Translations under genes and position numbers: made by a program
Notes under the pieces: model-generated
Seen by the model: only the letters and a program-made list of their open reading frames with translations
Told to the model about the DNA's origin: nothing
Database searches by the model: none
In this document: positions 39,301-51,000 of the stretch, piece after piece
Numbering within the stretch: the stretch's first letter is position 1
Layout: each line of letters begins with the position of its first letter
Source of the DNA: Hydractinia symbiolongicarpus
Lineage: Eukaryota; Cnidaria; Hydrozoa; Anthoathecata; Hydractiniidae
DNA: 60,000 bases
Assembly: GCF_029227915.1 (NCBI RefSeq)
Contig: NC_079875.1
Location: 3,784,001 to 3,844,000 of the forward strand
Direction: 5' to 3'

Positions 39301-42300
39301 GAGCTTTTTTATCCTCAGCTTTATCTAACCTGTAATATAAATAACACAAAACGCTGACACGTTAACCATAGTAGGTAGGTTAAGGGAAACGAAATTCGGG
39401 TGGGTATTATGCTTTTAACATAGGGATGATGCTTAAGCAGAGCGAAAAGAATTTAGGAGAATTTTAGCTGCTTTTTTAAGGGGATTTTTATTGAATAGCG
39501 GGGCAAATATATACAAAAAATTTAGAAGATTTTAGGAGAATTTTAATTAGCAAAAGTGTAATTTAGAATCACAAGAAAAAATATATATAAAAAGATTGAA
39601 GAAGGGAGACAAGTTGGATTGATCATATTTCATATCTGCATTAGCTGATATTTGACTTCATTTAACAAAAGAAGTACATTATAAACACAGATGGAACAAT
39701 TGACTAGGAGAATTTTAGGAGTCTTCTTAAAAACAAGGAAATTTTATGACTTTTTAAAATTATTAAGGATTTTATTTTATGATTTTTTAGGATCTTCAAG
39801 AAGCGTAGAAACCTTGTCACAAGAATTTACCCATCGTACTTCCCCGCATAGTTATTTCGTGCGTCGTTAACACAAGAGAATTGCACTTTGTGGGGTTCGA
39901 AATATAGCTGCGTGCAATGTTGAACAGATAGACAACGGTATTATTAGAGAAAAGAAGCGCATGATGTACAAGTGTGCAAAAAAAATTATGCACGAACAAT
40001 CATGGCCTAACTTACCTTGCTTTCTTGATTGCTTGTAATCGTAACTTTTCTTGGTATTTATGCTTCTCATCAAGAGATTTTTGTAAACGAGATGTCACTA
40101 TTTCACCCTGTACGTAAAAAAGAAAATTTTACTTCGATGGGTAGATATACTATAGAACATTTTTGACAAAATAAAAGTCTTGACCAAATTCAGCTGAATA
40201 TATAAACAACTCTATTTTTTATTCCAGACTCAGTTGCTAAGGGCAAAACTTTAATTTCAGATTTACAGTTGCTATTTTTTTAGCTTTAATGTTGTTACTT
40301 ATTTACAAAACTCTTTCTTAGGTTGCTTGTTAGATTATCCATATTGAAGCCTTGGTTGCCTAAATTTCAAAGTTTTCAGCTTGGCAAGTTAGTTAGCGTT
40401 AGGGTTAACTTAAACCACAACTTAAACCACAACCTAAACCACAACCTAACCCACAACCTAACCCACAACCTAAACCACAACCTAAACCACAACCTAAACC
40501 ACAACCTAAACCACAACCTGACCCTTAGGTACTTGGTTATTTACACATAAAAAAAGTATAACGTGTCAAATAGTAAAAATTATAATTATTTAAAACATAA
40601 ATGGATACAACAAACATACACTTGAACTTTCCATGATACCCATCAAAGACGCGTCATTTGTACCATGTGTCGTCGACACTTTTGCTGATGACGGTTTAGT
40701 GTGGCATCCAGGATGCGCGTCTATCCTAAACAAGACTATATAACACCACAAAAATACTGCGCAACCTACTAAACTGTATCTTGCCCAAAATGCAAGAGTA
40801 AGGTAGATTTCATTAGTATTTGTCTCTTTACTTATTTTTATTTATTTTTGCTTATTTATTTTCACACAAATTTGCTTACCAGTCCATTGCAGGTTGAACA
40901 CCCTTGTTACCAGTCGCTATTAACCCGCGTTCTGCAGCCACTTTACTATAACCTAATATAACAACCAACTTATGCTATTATCATACACAAGGTTAAACGA
41001 GAAGAAGTGGGAGTCAAAAGTTCAGTAAAGCAAACGTCAGGCCCGAGCTCCCATCTTCCTCACACCACTTCTTTTGCTAGATAATGAATACGTTAAAACA
41101 TACCATGTAGAATTAGCCCCCCCCCCCCCAGCCATTTCCATCGTGACAAACGAAAGATTTAAACTTTCATTGGTCCTTTTTAGATTTTTGAAAAGTCTTT
41201 CTTTTTAATACGTGGCATTCACCTTTAAAAGTCTTGTTCTTGGTTTATATGAAAAACTTTACATATACGAATCAAGATCTTACCCATTTCCATTAGATAT
41301 GATAGTAAAGTTAAATCAGCTTTCACATCTTCTTCAAATAAACTGCCACCTGCAAAAAGGTACATTTATATAAATATGTACTTTTCAACACTCCAAATTC
41401 AGTTGATTTTGACTAAAATAGTTTTTTTAAAAATCCAAAATCGTCACTCCCTAGCATTTATAAATAAGCAAATAATTTTAAGATAAACTGAAATAAATAG
41501 GATCAACTTTTGCACCTCTCAAATTAATGGGACCAACTTTTTCACCCTTCCTATTAATGGGACCAACTTTTCCACCCTTCCTATTAATGGGACCAACTTT
41601 TCCACCCTTCATATTAATGGGACCAACTTTTTCACCCTTCATATTAATGGGACCAACTTTTTCACCCTTCATATTAATGGGACCAACTTTTGCGCCCATC
41701 AAATTAATGGAACCAACTTTTGCACCTCTCAAATAAATGGGACCAACTTTTTCACCCTTCATATTAATGGGACCAACTTTTTCACCCTTCATATTAATGG
41801 GACCAACTTTTTTACCCTTCATATTAATGGGACCAACTTTTTCACCCTTCATATTAATGGGACCAACTTTGAGGCCTATAAAATTAATGGGACATACCTT
41901 TTGCACCCATCAAATTTAGACTTCCTGTCTGACTAGTGGACGCAGTTGTATCCTGTGTAGATTTTTGAGAAGCAGCTGGAAGAGCAGAAGGTTCTATTTC
42001 TGCTAACACATCATTTAATGTTGTGTATAGATGATTAACATCAATTCCTTTAGGTAGAACGATAAATTCATCTTGCTAAAAATGAAAACACATTACAACA
42101 GGACTATGTTAGCTTAATAAGTATGTTTATAAATGACATTAGAATTAGGTACCTGACAAGGTGTTTTTACACTGTCCAAATTAGGAATAAAGGCTTAGGT
42201 ATTTTGTGTTAAAACCAAACTAAGGCTTATTGGTAAAAGTTACTTTTTAATTGGGGCACTAAGTTTCGAGTTTTGGCTGCAATGTGTGTCAGTTTAGCTA

Positions 42301-44283
42301 GAAATATTATTTTGGTCATGCAAATCTTTGGTGAAACTTTAAGTTGTTGTATGAAAAAAATTAGTCACCAGGAAGGCTAGCATTTTTACCGATATTTTCT
42401 GTGAATGCATTGTAAAAAGTGGACGTTATATATTTACGCTTGTAGATATTTTCTGTGAATGCATTTTAAAAAGTGGACGTTATATATTAACGCTTGTAGT
42501 AGTAGCTGGATTAATTATTTTCTCTTTTTAGTAAGAAAATTTATTTGCAAATGTTTGTAACTAGTAATATTTTTTTTTATTAAGTAGCTATATGCTGAAT
42601 TTTGTGTTATAAACTTCTTTGTGGATGACTATATTGGACAATGCAGATGCTACAAATCAGTATGACATGCTAGTCAGGAAACTGTCGCCTGAACATGAGA
42701 TACTTTTCATTTGGGCTATGATCCAATTATGTTACAAAAAAATTTTAAAAAATTACCATTTGCAATATACAGAATGAGCTGATTGTCTCAGATTAATATT
42801 TTTATTGGCTTAGTTTTTCCACGATACACTCAATTATTGTGAAATTATGCAAAATCCTAAAAAGAACTAATTTTTTTTAAAGTTTAACCTGTGATATTCA
42901 AACGTTTTTCCAGATGGCTATACAGAAATAACTATATACATATTTAGCAAAATGTTTATCATTACTCTAATTTTATAGTTATCAAGCTTTCTTGTAATAC
43001 CAAGTTTTCTTTGCAAGACATAAAATTTATTGTTTAGTAATTTTACAACATTGTACGTTTTCTTACAAAGGTAGCACAATTATAGAGAACACAATAGTGA
43101 GCAAAGCCTCAATCATTGTGATGTAAGTAAGAAATAATTTCAAACCTGTTCAAAGCCAGCTAAAAGTAACATTGTTCGACAAGCTTCATATTTCCATATA
43201 TTTGCATTAAACTTTTCATTTCCTGCAATAAATCAAAATGAATAACACATATTTTGCTTACATAAACAGCTTAGCTTGTAAAGTGAAAACCCTCGAAATA
43301 ATTTCCTGGTATTTCACATTGAAGAAGACTTAAAAAAGGATTCAAGTGTCGTGTCTTATTTAATTCATAAATTCAACAGGACTTACCGTTACCTTAAAAT
43401 TATTATTGTCTATATTTTACAAAGTTTTTAGTTCCAACACATGATAACTTACCTGTTCGAAGTTTTCTGTACTTCTCCACAGTGCTATTGTTGTGTATAT
43501 TTTTGACGTATGTGAAAAGGAGTTTAACTGAACTTTTGTACTCTTCTGAAGAACATTCTTCGCGTAGCAAAACCTAAAAACACGTCACGAATGAGAATAA
43601 GAGGCATGAACTTTGTTAACCAAATATAGAAATAGCATCTAAGTAGGCACTATGACTAAAAAATATCTTAAAAGGATATTTTGGTTTTGCACACACCCAA
43701 GGCACCTGAATGATCATAAAATCACAATTTGTTTCAACCAATTAAAAAATGTAAACAAAAGGTTTTAAATATAGATTTTAGACGTTTTATTAGCGCTCTT
43801 AAAGAAAATCGTGGAAGACATAATTTGCGTATTAATATAGGAGATTACACAGTTGCATGTTTGACTATGGATTGTTAAATAAAACCCCGGATTTAAATAC
43901 ATATTCTTTATGCAATTACACACTTGATTGTGGGACCATGGATTACTATGCTAAATAAAATCCCTGACTCAATCACATATTCACGATACAATTATACAAC
44001 TGCATGTGTGACCATGGATTGTTAAATAAATCTCCTAATTTAACTCCATATTTCTGACACACTAACACAGTTGCAACCATAGATTATTAAATTCAACACA
44101 TACCAATTGTTCTTCCATTTAAATCATCTTTTAGATGTACTTTTTATTAATGTCCTATGGAAAAGAAACTTTCCTATATTACATTACAATCTATTTGTTT
44201 TTTTATGAAGTTCTCATAGCTACTTTGTGCAAAAAGTAATAAAATTCATCTCACCAACAACATTATACCTGAAGCAAAGACAT
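33318..44283 (-). CDS. PUB-UBA-UBX protein, putative p97/VCP adaptor (UBXN1-like)
   Basis: Exons, in gene order: 44283-44269, 43573-43453, 43222-43146, 42075-41898, 41349-41284, 40952-40880, 40725-40620, 40107-40016, 39329-39248, 38858-38718, 38277-38228, 37938-37835, 33463-33318. Phases fit; about 416 aa. A PUB-like domain (about 12-110) has VKNIHNN, EKYRKL and LLLAGFEQ. A UBA domain (about 140-180) has YLMEMGYSKVAAERGLIATG and GVQPAMDW. A charged coiled-coil follows (213-290). A UBX fold (about 305-385) has ICRIRIKNIDGT and ends GLHPTSTIVIQKL. From known families, PUB binds the p97 C-tail, UBX the p97 N-domain and UBA ubiquitin. The canonical FPR loop of UBX is not visible (PHPHVIL instead). 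UBA-coil-UBX matches UBXN1, but human UBXN1 lacks PUB. The five-codon first exon (MSLLQ) is tentative. The last intron holds a polymerase relic. Confidence 0.85.
34324..34425. repeat. 51-bp tandem duplication in the polymerase relic
   Basis: TTGACAAGAATCCACAA begins at 34324 and again at 34375, followed in both by TTGGATATGGAATCCCTG. Two copies with a few substitutions. Confidence 0.85.
34500..36760 (-). pseudogene. Protein-primed family-B DNA polymerase relic
   Basis: Pieces of one polymerase appear in the right order on the - strand but in shifting frames with stops. The N-terminal block contains LELPAWISSKKA and IIASLHNEV (about 36700-36600). A Cys/His block contains NCIHAFNTAMS and HYKYCTDHKAIKV (36270-36180). 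A CHIC...CHYTG...GAAHNNCNL finger lies at about 35810-35700. Then come GDYHDVYL (about 35490), an EKGIRG-type segment (about 35310), the catalytic C-motif equivalent CTDMDS (about 34990-34970) and a C-terminal FVALRAKLYAY block (about 34830-34800). This order fits polymerases of Polintons and related elements. It is clearly inactive. Part of the 3' area is a 51-bp tandem duplication. Confidence 0.8.
35896..35918. repeat. Poly-C tract
   Basis: An uninterrupted run of 23 C inside the polymerase relic. Homopolymers of this kind also occur as G or C runs at 4622-4635, about 41119-41129 and 58221-58233. Exact length is uncertain in sequencing. Confidence 0.9.
40410..40524. repeat. 12-bp minisatellite (AACCTAAACCAC), telomere-like wording
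   Basis: About nine tandem copies of AACCTAAACCAC / AACCTAACCCAC in an intron of the UBX gene, preceded by GTTAGGGTTAACTTAAACC. It is reminiscent of degenerate telomeric repeats, but the 12-bp unit is not TTAGGG. On the + strand it reads as an Asn-His-Asn-Leu repeat, which is only a shadow. Confidence 0.85.
41501..41900 (-). repeat. 30-bp minisatellite next to the exon-4 donor of the UBX gene
   Basis: About 13 tandem 30-base units, on the gene strand close to GGTGAAAAAGTTGGTCCCAT plus TAATATGAAG. The array begins at the 5' splice site of exon 4 (41898). The junction sequence GGTGCAAAAG|GTATGTCCCA followed by TTAATTT is itself recognisable as one more unit, with GTATGT in place of GTTGGT. Unit length is a multiple of three, so both strands read open (for example GPINMKGEKV repeats), but translation from exon 4 through the donor hits a stop at once. 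The array is intronic, not a repeat protein. Confidence 0.9.
42391..42499. repeat. 54-bp tandem duplication (UBX gene intron 3)
   Basis: GATATTTTCTGTGAATGCAT starts at 42391 and again at 42445. The copies differ at about two positions and both end in ACGCTTGTAG. Confidence 0.9.
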
Positions 44284-45087
44284 TTAACCTGAGAAGAAAT
44301 TTTGGCAAGAAGAAATTTTGGCAAGAAGAAATTTTGGCAAATTTAGCCCTAATCACGAAAATGAATTTCTGCGAAATTTACCAATAGTTCCCAACTCTAA
44401 TTTTTCAGAAATGTTCATATTTTGTTGTTTGAAAGATTTCTTATAGCCTTGATTCGTTAAATTTTTTTTCGTGAAATATGCCTTTTAATTGTAATTCGCA
44501 AAAAATTTATTTCGTAAAATTCGCAATTTTCGAACCCATGATTTGCGAAAATATATTCTGCAACAACAATTTATAGTCTCAAAAATTTCTTCTATTCTGC
44601 AAAGTTTTAACACATAGATTATAGCAACTTTAATAACAAGCAAATGATGTAAATGCTTGTCTGAAAGTGTACTTACTTGAAAAAAAGCACATTTTTAGAT
44701 AAGATCTTAAAGAACTAACTATGGTTTTAGCATAAATAACTTAGTCACCACGCATAAATTGGACCTCTCCACATTGTCAGAAAAACACAAGCAAGACATT
44801 GAGGTTGAAGATTTCTAAAAACACAACCTCAACTAAAATTTACATGTTCCTATAAAAGAAATACCCTTTATGTCATTACTTTCACCATTTTTACGTCCAA
44901 AGAAGTGTGAATTAACACCCTTTTTTACTATGTACAGAAACATTTCAAACTTTCAAACTTAAATAAGTAAACCCCTTTTGACTCAATTAGATAACAATAA
45001 ATAAGAAAACACACTTTATGATAATTTCTTTATTTCATTTAACAAAATACTTATAATTATTCTATAAATTCTGGAGAAAAATTCTTC
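44284..45087. other. Spacer between TRIP4 stop and UBX-gene start
   Basis: Non-coding on the - strand after TRIP4. It holds the TRIP4 3' UTR with a polyadenylation signal at 45029-45034. Three tandem 16-base GAAGAAATTTTGGCAA units lie at 44294-44342. A TTTCTTCTCAG acceptor-like sequence lies immediately before the predicted UBX-gene ATG. Confidence 0.6.
45029..45034 (-). terminator. TRIP4 polyadenylation signal
   Basis: AATAAA on the - strand, 53 bases past the TRIP4 stop codon. Good spacing for the hexamer of a short 3' UTR. Confidence 0.6.
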
Positions 45088-48000
45088 TCAGGATGGCATT
45101 AAACTTTTTCTTGCTGCAGCATGAATATGTGGCTCCAATTTATCTAGAAACAAAAAAATACACATTCATTAGAAAAACCACTATGTTACATGTATTATAA
45201 GAACTATAAAATTTAAAAACTATATTGAAATGTAACAGTTTCCTGTGGTTAACAATCAACTTGTGTTATTTGAATATACTTACAAATTTTATGTTTGCCT
45301 TTCATGCTGAATTTGATTTTAAGTTGTTGTGGATTTTCACAAACAAACAAATATGGCGAATCTGATTCTTCATTGCAATTGGGATGCTAAACATGAACAT
45401 AATACAATTTTAAGTTAGTTCAGTTTATGGAATATTCCCTTTGCGTAATAAATTTATATCCCTTGAGTTTTTTTTTAAAAAAAGATAAATAAATAAACAC
45501 ATATTGAGTTAAAGTTTTACAGCTTTGGCTTTCAATAGAATGTCAGCACTGTGTACAAAAATCACAATTTGTATATATCCAATTTGTATGTATCCAATTT
45601 GTAAATACAGTTCCGTGTATTTTCTGTTAATTTTAAAGAAAAATGTCACAAGGATGATTGTTCCTGATTCAACAAGCCAGACAATCGGAATTCGATAATT
45701 ATGCAGATAAGTAATAGAATAGACACCAAACAAACAATAAAAGTGTATTTGTATGTATCCAATTTGTAAATACAGTTCCGTGTATTTTCTGTTAATTTTA
45801 AAGAAAAATGTCACAAGGATGATTGTTCCTGATTCAACAAGCCAGACAATCGGAATTCGATAATTATGCAGATAAGTAATAGAATAGACACCGAACAAAC
45901 AATAAAAGTGAAATATTTTGGGGCTCCTTAATGCTGGGGTGGCAACAACTTCGCCAACCTTAAATTTAAAACTTTAATATTCTAAAAATATTTTCTGTGA
46001 AAGAAATACTGCTTAATTTTACTGACATCAAATTGAAAAGTGACCATGGCAACACAAAAGTTAACTGGGGAAATTAAAGCTAAAAAAAGGAATAAAAAGT
46101 TATAACATTAAGTTGGACAGTGGGAAGGGAAAGCTGAATTCAACCTCGCACTATTACACCACACTCTAAAGAGACTCATAAAAACAGATGCATCTGGGCT
46201 ATTTAAGACAACTTCAAAGCAGTGTGTAAAAAAGACTGATGGCTTTACAATAATCATCGTGAGGTGACTGTGACGCGACTGTGACATGATTACAACTATT
46301 GCTTTGGAAAAAAAAACTACTTCAAGGTTAACAGTAACTATTATTCGCAAACCTTTTTGAAGTATTCTTCATTTGATGCACAATCTACAACTGTGACACA
46401 TCCTAACAATGCAGAACACGGATATTCCTTTGGAAAATCTATATCTCTATCTAAATTACAAAGTAACAAATCCTTACAAAGAATTTGAGTAAAGAAATAA
46501 AATCTATTAAAAATCTAAACTTGCTTATTATTAAATACATTTTTACTATTGTAGGATGAACAATAAATTCGGTTTAACACAATAAAATAATAACAAAATG
46601 GTAATAGACAAATGGCTTGAATAAGCACCCGCTTCGAATAAGAACCGTCTCGAAAAAGCACACCTTCTTTTCTAGAAAATATTTTTATAAGCGCCTGTCT
46701 CAAATAAGCCCCCTCCTTCTGGCCTAAGACAGGCGCTTATTCGAACTACACAAGAAATTCAATGTCTTGGAATTTTTAAAGAAAAAGGGGTAACCAAAAA
46801 GAAAGAAAAATGCAGTTTATTTAAAAAATTGTAATCTTTTTTATTTCTGGAAACTTCTTAGGTTCTCTATAGAGTAAACCAATGGCAATTATTGTAAGGA
46901 AAATATAAATACGAAAGAAATTATAAATGTAGTCTCATTTAATCTTTGAATTTTAAATAAATTTCCTAGAAAACATACTTTTGAAAAATAATTTTATAAG
47001 CGCCTGTCTTGAATAAGCGGCCGTTCCGAATTAGCCCCCCTCCTTGAAAGCAGAAAAATTTTATAAGCACCCAGGCGCTTATTTAAGCCATTATGGGTAC
47101 GTGTATTCATATTTCCTTTTTTCAGAATTTTTTTCTGATAAGGAAACCGTGGTTTTTGTATAATCTTTAGATTTCAACTGAAAAGCTAAAACGCTAAAGA
47201 CATAGTTAAGATTAAATCGTTACATACCAAAAAGGAAATCTCTGTATTGGTTTTCCACTTGTTTTGTTGTCTCGTTATCTGCAGGTTTTGTAGTAGACGC
47301 TATCCATAATCTACCACGATGGGCAGTGTACCAACTTCGACCTTCTAACCTTGTAAAATTAAATGTGAAACAGTGTTTTAATAATGATGTTTATTACGGT
47401 CATTTTAAATGTGTTTTTTAAAAGTTTTTCTCAGATAAAACAAAATACACCTGAATTAATACACCTGGATTAAGTACTAATCTATAACGTTCATTGAATT
47501 TTATTGTTTTATTTACCTTGAGAAAATCAGAAGATTATTAGAAAATAAATTTCAAAAAAAAAAAAGTAATCTGATCATACTTTTTAATTCCTTGAACCAG
47601 TAACGATGCCCAAGGTTGATGCATGCTCATACACATGCCTAAAATACAAAGGTATTAAATAGTAGTTTGATAAAAATATTCTTTTTTAGATTATTCAATA
47701 ACAATCTTCCAACAGAAATACCTTGGTCAACCATCTCCTGTAGTCGAAGAGAATTTTTTACGGCGTCTTGTTGCGCTTTTAAAAAATTTGTCACATCACC
47801 TTTAAAGCTATTCGAGTTGAACTAAATATTAAAATTATTAGAATGTTGATTTGGATTATCAAAGCCTCCAGTCAGAAAACTTATCTTTAAAAATCATTAT
47901 GAAGTAGCTAAAGATTTGTATAGTATTTTTATCCTATTAAGCTTAAAAATAAAAAAAAATCCTTATATAAACAGTATTCTTGATGCTGCTGAAGACTAAT

Positions 48001-51000
48001 GTCATAACTGGAATTACCTTTGGCGGTTCAATAGTAATACGAGGATCAACGAGCGAATTTGCTGATGCAACTTCGCCTCTTTGCGTGGTACCAATGTCTG
48101 TTACTGATTGCACAGTTGCATCTTCTGCATCATACATATCTAAATAAAAAACATTTAAAAGTTAGAAGAACTAGAACATTATTCTAGTTCGATTAGGGTT
48201 TACCATTCATCAAATTAAATTTTAGTGATTTCTGACGTCAGTGAGAAAATAATTAAATGATGCTCATACAATAATAATAAGTTGCTTAACCACACACACA
48301 AGACAGAAACAACTCGCGAGAACATAAAATATGGAATGTATACTGCAATCAGAAAGTACGAAATCTATCAATCTAAAAATATAAAAAAAAAATAGTCAAG
48401 GTACAAAAATGGTATTTTGCAGCTGTGTATGGACAATAGGTCTTTCTTCCATGTAAAGTCTTATTAGTGAGAAGTGAATAAAGTCTTACAATTGTCCTCA
48501 ACAGTTTGTTGAACTTTTCTTCCTGCAAAATCAATCGTAAATTTTTGGTGTCTTCTAGATGCAAATCTTTTCTCTCGTAATTCTGCATCTCGTTTTGCTA
48601 AAGCCTCACGTTGTTTTTTAGTCATCCAACGATTGTCTGAAGTAAAGTAATCTGCTTCATCGTCAATTACTTTGGTTCTTTTGGTACTAAAACAGACAAC
48701 ATAAGCATTAAACATGCAATTTATTTCATTGAATGAAGCAGCGAGACAACATGTGTCAAACATATCAGCATTATTTAAATAGTTTTAAAACTTTTTCTAA
48801 CCAATTTTTATCATATTCAAGAAGACGTTCCTTATGAGCAATAGCAGTTTGTAGTGCCTTATCTTCAGCTTCTTCGCCTTCTTCCTAGTAAGAATAAGAA
48901 TTATTAAACTCATGCTGTTAAACAATAGATTAGGTAACACAAACATCACATACTGCTGGTGTTTGGTTTAGTAATTTTTCCATAAGTTTTTTGCTTTTTT
49001 TGGATTGTCTTGAAATTATATCTTGTTCTTCTAATGAGCAAACTAAAGTTCCACAAAACATACAAGGTCCTATAAGCAAAACACATTAAACTTGCATCAA
49101 GACTTTGTAATATCTCTTCGTGTTAAGGATGCAAGAAATAGCAATTCTTAGGCTATGTATGATAGGGGATAATCTGAGGACTGGAATATCTTCGACAAAC
49201 TAACTTATGGAGTGTACACAGGTTAAAAAATAGCTAAACCAAGAAAATACACATATCTGCAATTACCTGAACCTTCCTGTTCACAAACAATCCTTCCACA
49301 TTCAACGCAATTGTTTATTAATTTATGTTTCTGTGCAAGACATTGACAAGCATGACGGCCAGGCAACATTGCTGTATCTGTTTTCAATTTTCCATCGGCA
49401 CTGTACAATGGTACATATTTCAGATGTTTCTTTTTGAAGGGACTGGAACTCTGGATGAGAATTTGATTTAAAAATGATTTTTTAAATAATGAACTAAAAA
49501 CAAATTTATAAAAACACTTACCTTGGATTTTTTTTCTTCTGGGTATAACATGTTTTTATCCAGAAATTCTGCTCCTGTTACATCTACAACCATTTTTTCT
49601 GGAATGTCTAAACCAATATTTTCCAACATATTATCCTTAACACTTTGTATCATGTTAGGAGTTTTGTCTGCATTAAACATTTCAACTTTAGGCTTCACTT
49701 CAGTTTTTCCTTTCTGAAAAATATAAGAAAAATAAAAAAACATCGAAAAAAGGTGGGCTTATTTTTATTTATTTTTTTATGAAGTTAGGGTTAAAACTTT
49801 CGGGGCAATATTTTGATTTTTTGCTAGTAACATAAATAGTTAAAAAAGTACTTGAAGTAATTGAAAAATCTTCACAAATACAATATAATATATATATAAT
49901 CGCTGGGGGTAAAAAAACTGTTACTCCCACACAACAAGTGTCTGTCTTTTCTTTTAGGATCTTGTATTCTGGTAGAATATCATATTATTTAGAGTACTAG
50001 TTGTAAGGTTAAAGTTTAATTAGCAATTATGCAAAAATAAGAAACTTTGAGATGGTATTTCTTTACTTTTATTTTTACTTTTTTACTTTTTTATTATATA
50101 GGATTGCGTGTGACAACAAATTAAAGAGATATTGTTTTTGATACTTGAGTTGAAGGTTTTTTGATGAAGTCATCAACCCGTCTGTTCCAAACGCCCAAAC
50201 AAAAGTCAATTAATCCTAATTTGGTTAGAGATGGTCTACAGTTAGCCAGGCATGTAAATGATAACTGATGTCACCATACCATTGCTCTAAGTCAATGGTA
50301 AAAAAAGTAGTACTTATTTACCCAGACAAAAAATTTTTACCCCATTTTGAGGTTTTGGAATTTTTGATTTTGCCAAAAGAATTCTTACTCAACTTTTAAT
50401 ACATTCCTTCATATGTCCTCAAATAGAAAAACATTGATAAGTTTCTGTGAATTTTTTTTACTTTTTTACCTCCATCCACTGTATCAGGTTAGAATTTTAA
50501 AATATGCAGAAAAAAACATTTAGCAGGTAGCAAAACCAATTTGTTAGAAATAAAAACATTAACATGCCGAGTTTTCATACTCATTTCATCATTAGATTAG
50601 AATTTATTTCATTTTCTATTTTAAAGAGCACCATGATGATTTATTTTAGCAATCCACTGAATTTTCATTGAGTCCACATGATGGGTACCAAATAAAAACA
50701 TAGAACACAGTAATTTGAATTTTTAAAAGTCACAATTTGCATTATTCTATATCTATAACCACTGGAACAAAATGTCCAAAAAATAAGCATGTGCAGCAAT
50801 AAAAAAAATAAAAGATAAAAAAAGCCCTGGGATTGTGGTTGCTCACAATCTGCATTATACAGAACGTTTAAAAAAAAAATATAAGCAGGTTCAATAAAAT
50901 AAAAAGGTGTCTAACAACGGTTATGTAAAAAGCTAAATCTGATATAACTATATATTTGCTTTCCCATGCCAGAAATACACCAGGGAAAATAGTATACCAG

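Noticed and set aside
40323-40550. Asn-Leu-Asn-His repeat protein on the + strand
   Set aside because: Translation of the 12-bp minisatellite inside an intron of the antisense gene.
41478-41906. 142-codon open frame of repeated GPINMKGEKV on the - strand
   Set aside because: It is the 30-bp minisatellite read in a frame not connected to the flanking exon frame; the exon-4 donor precedes it and both strands are equally open.
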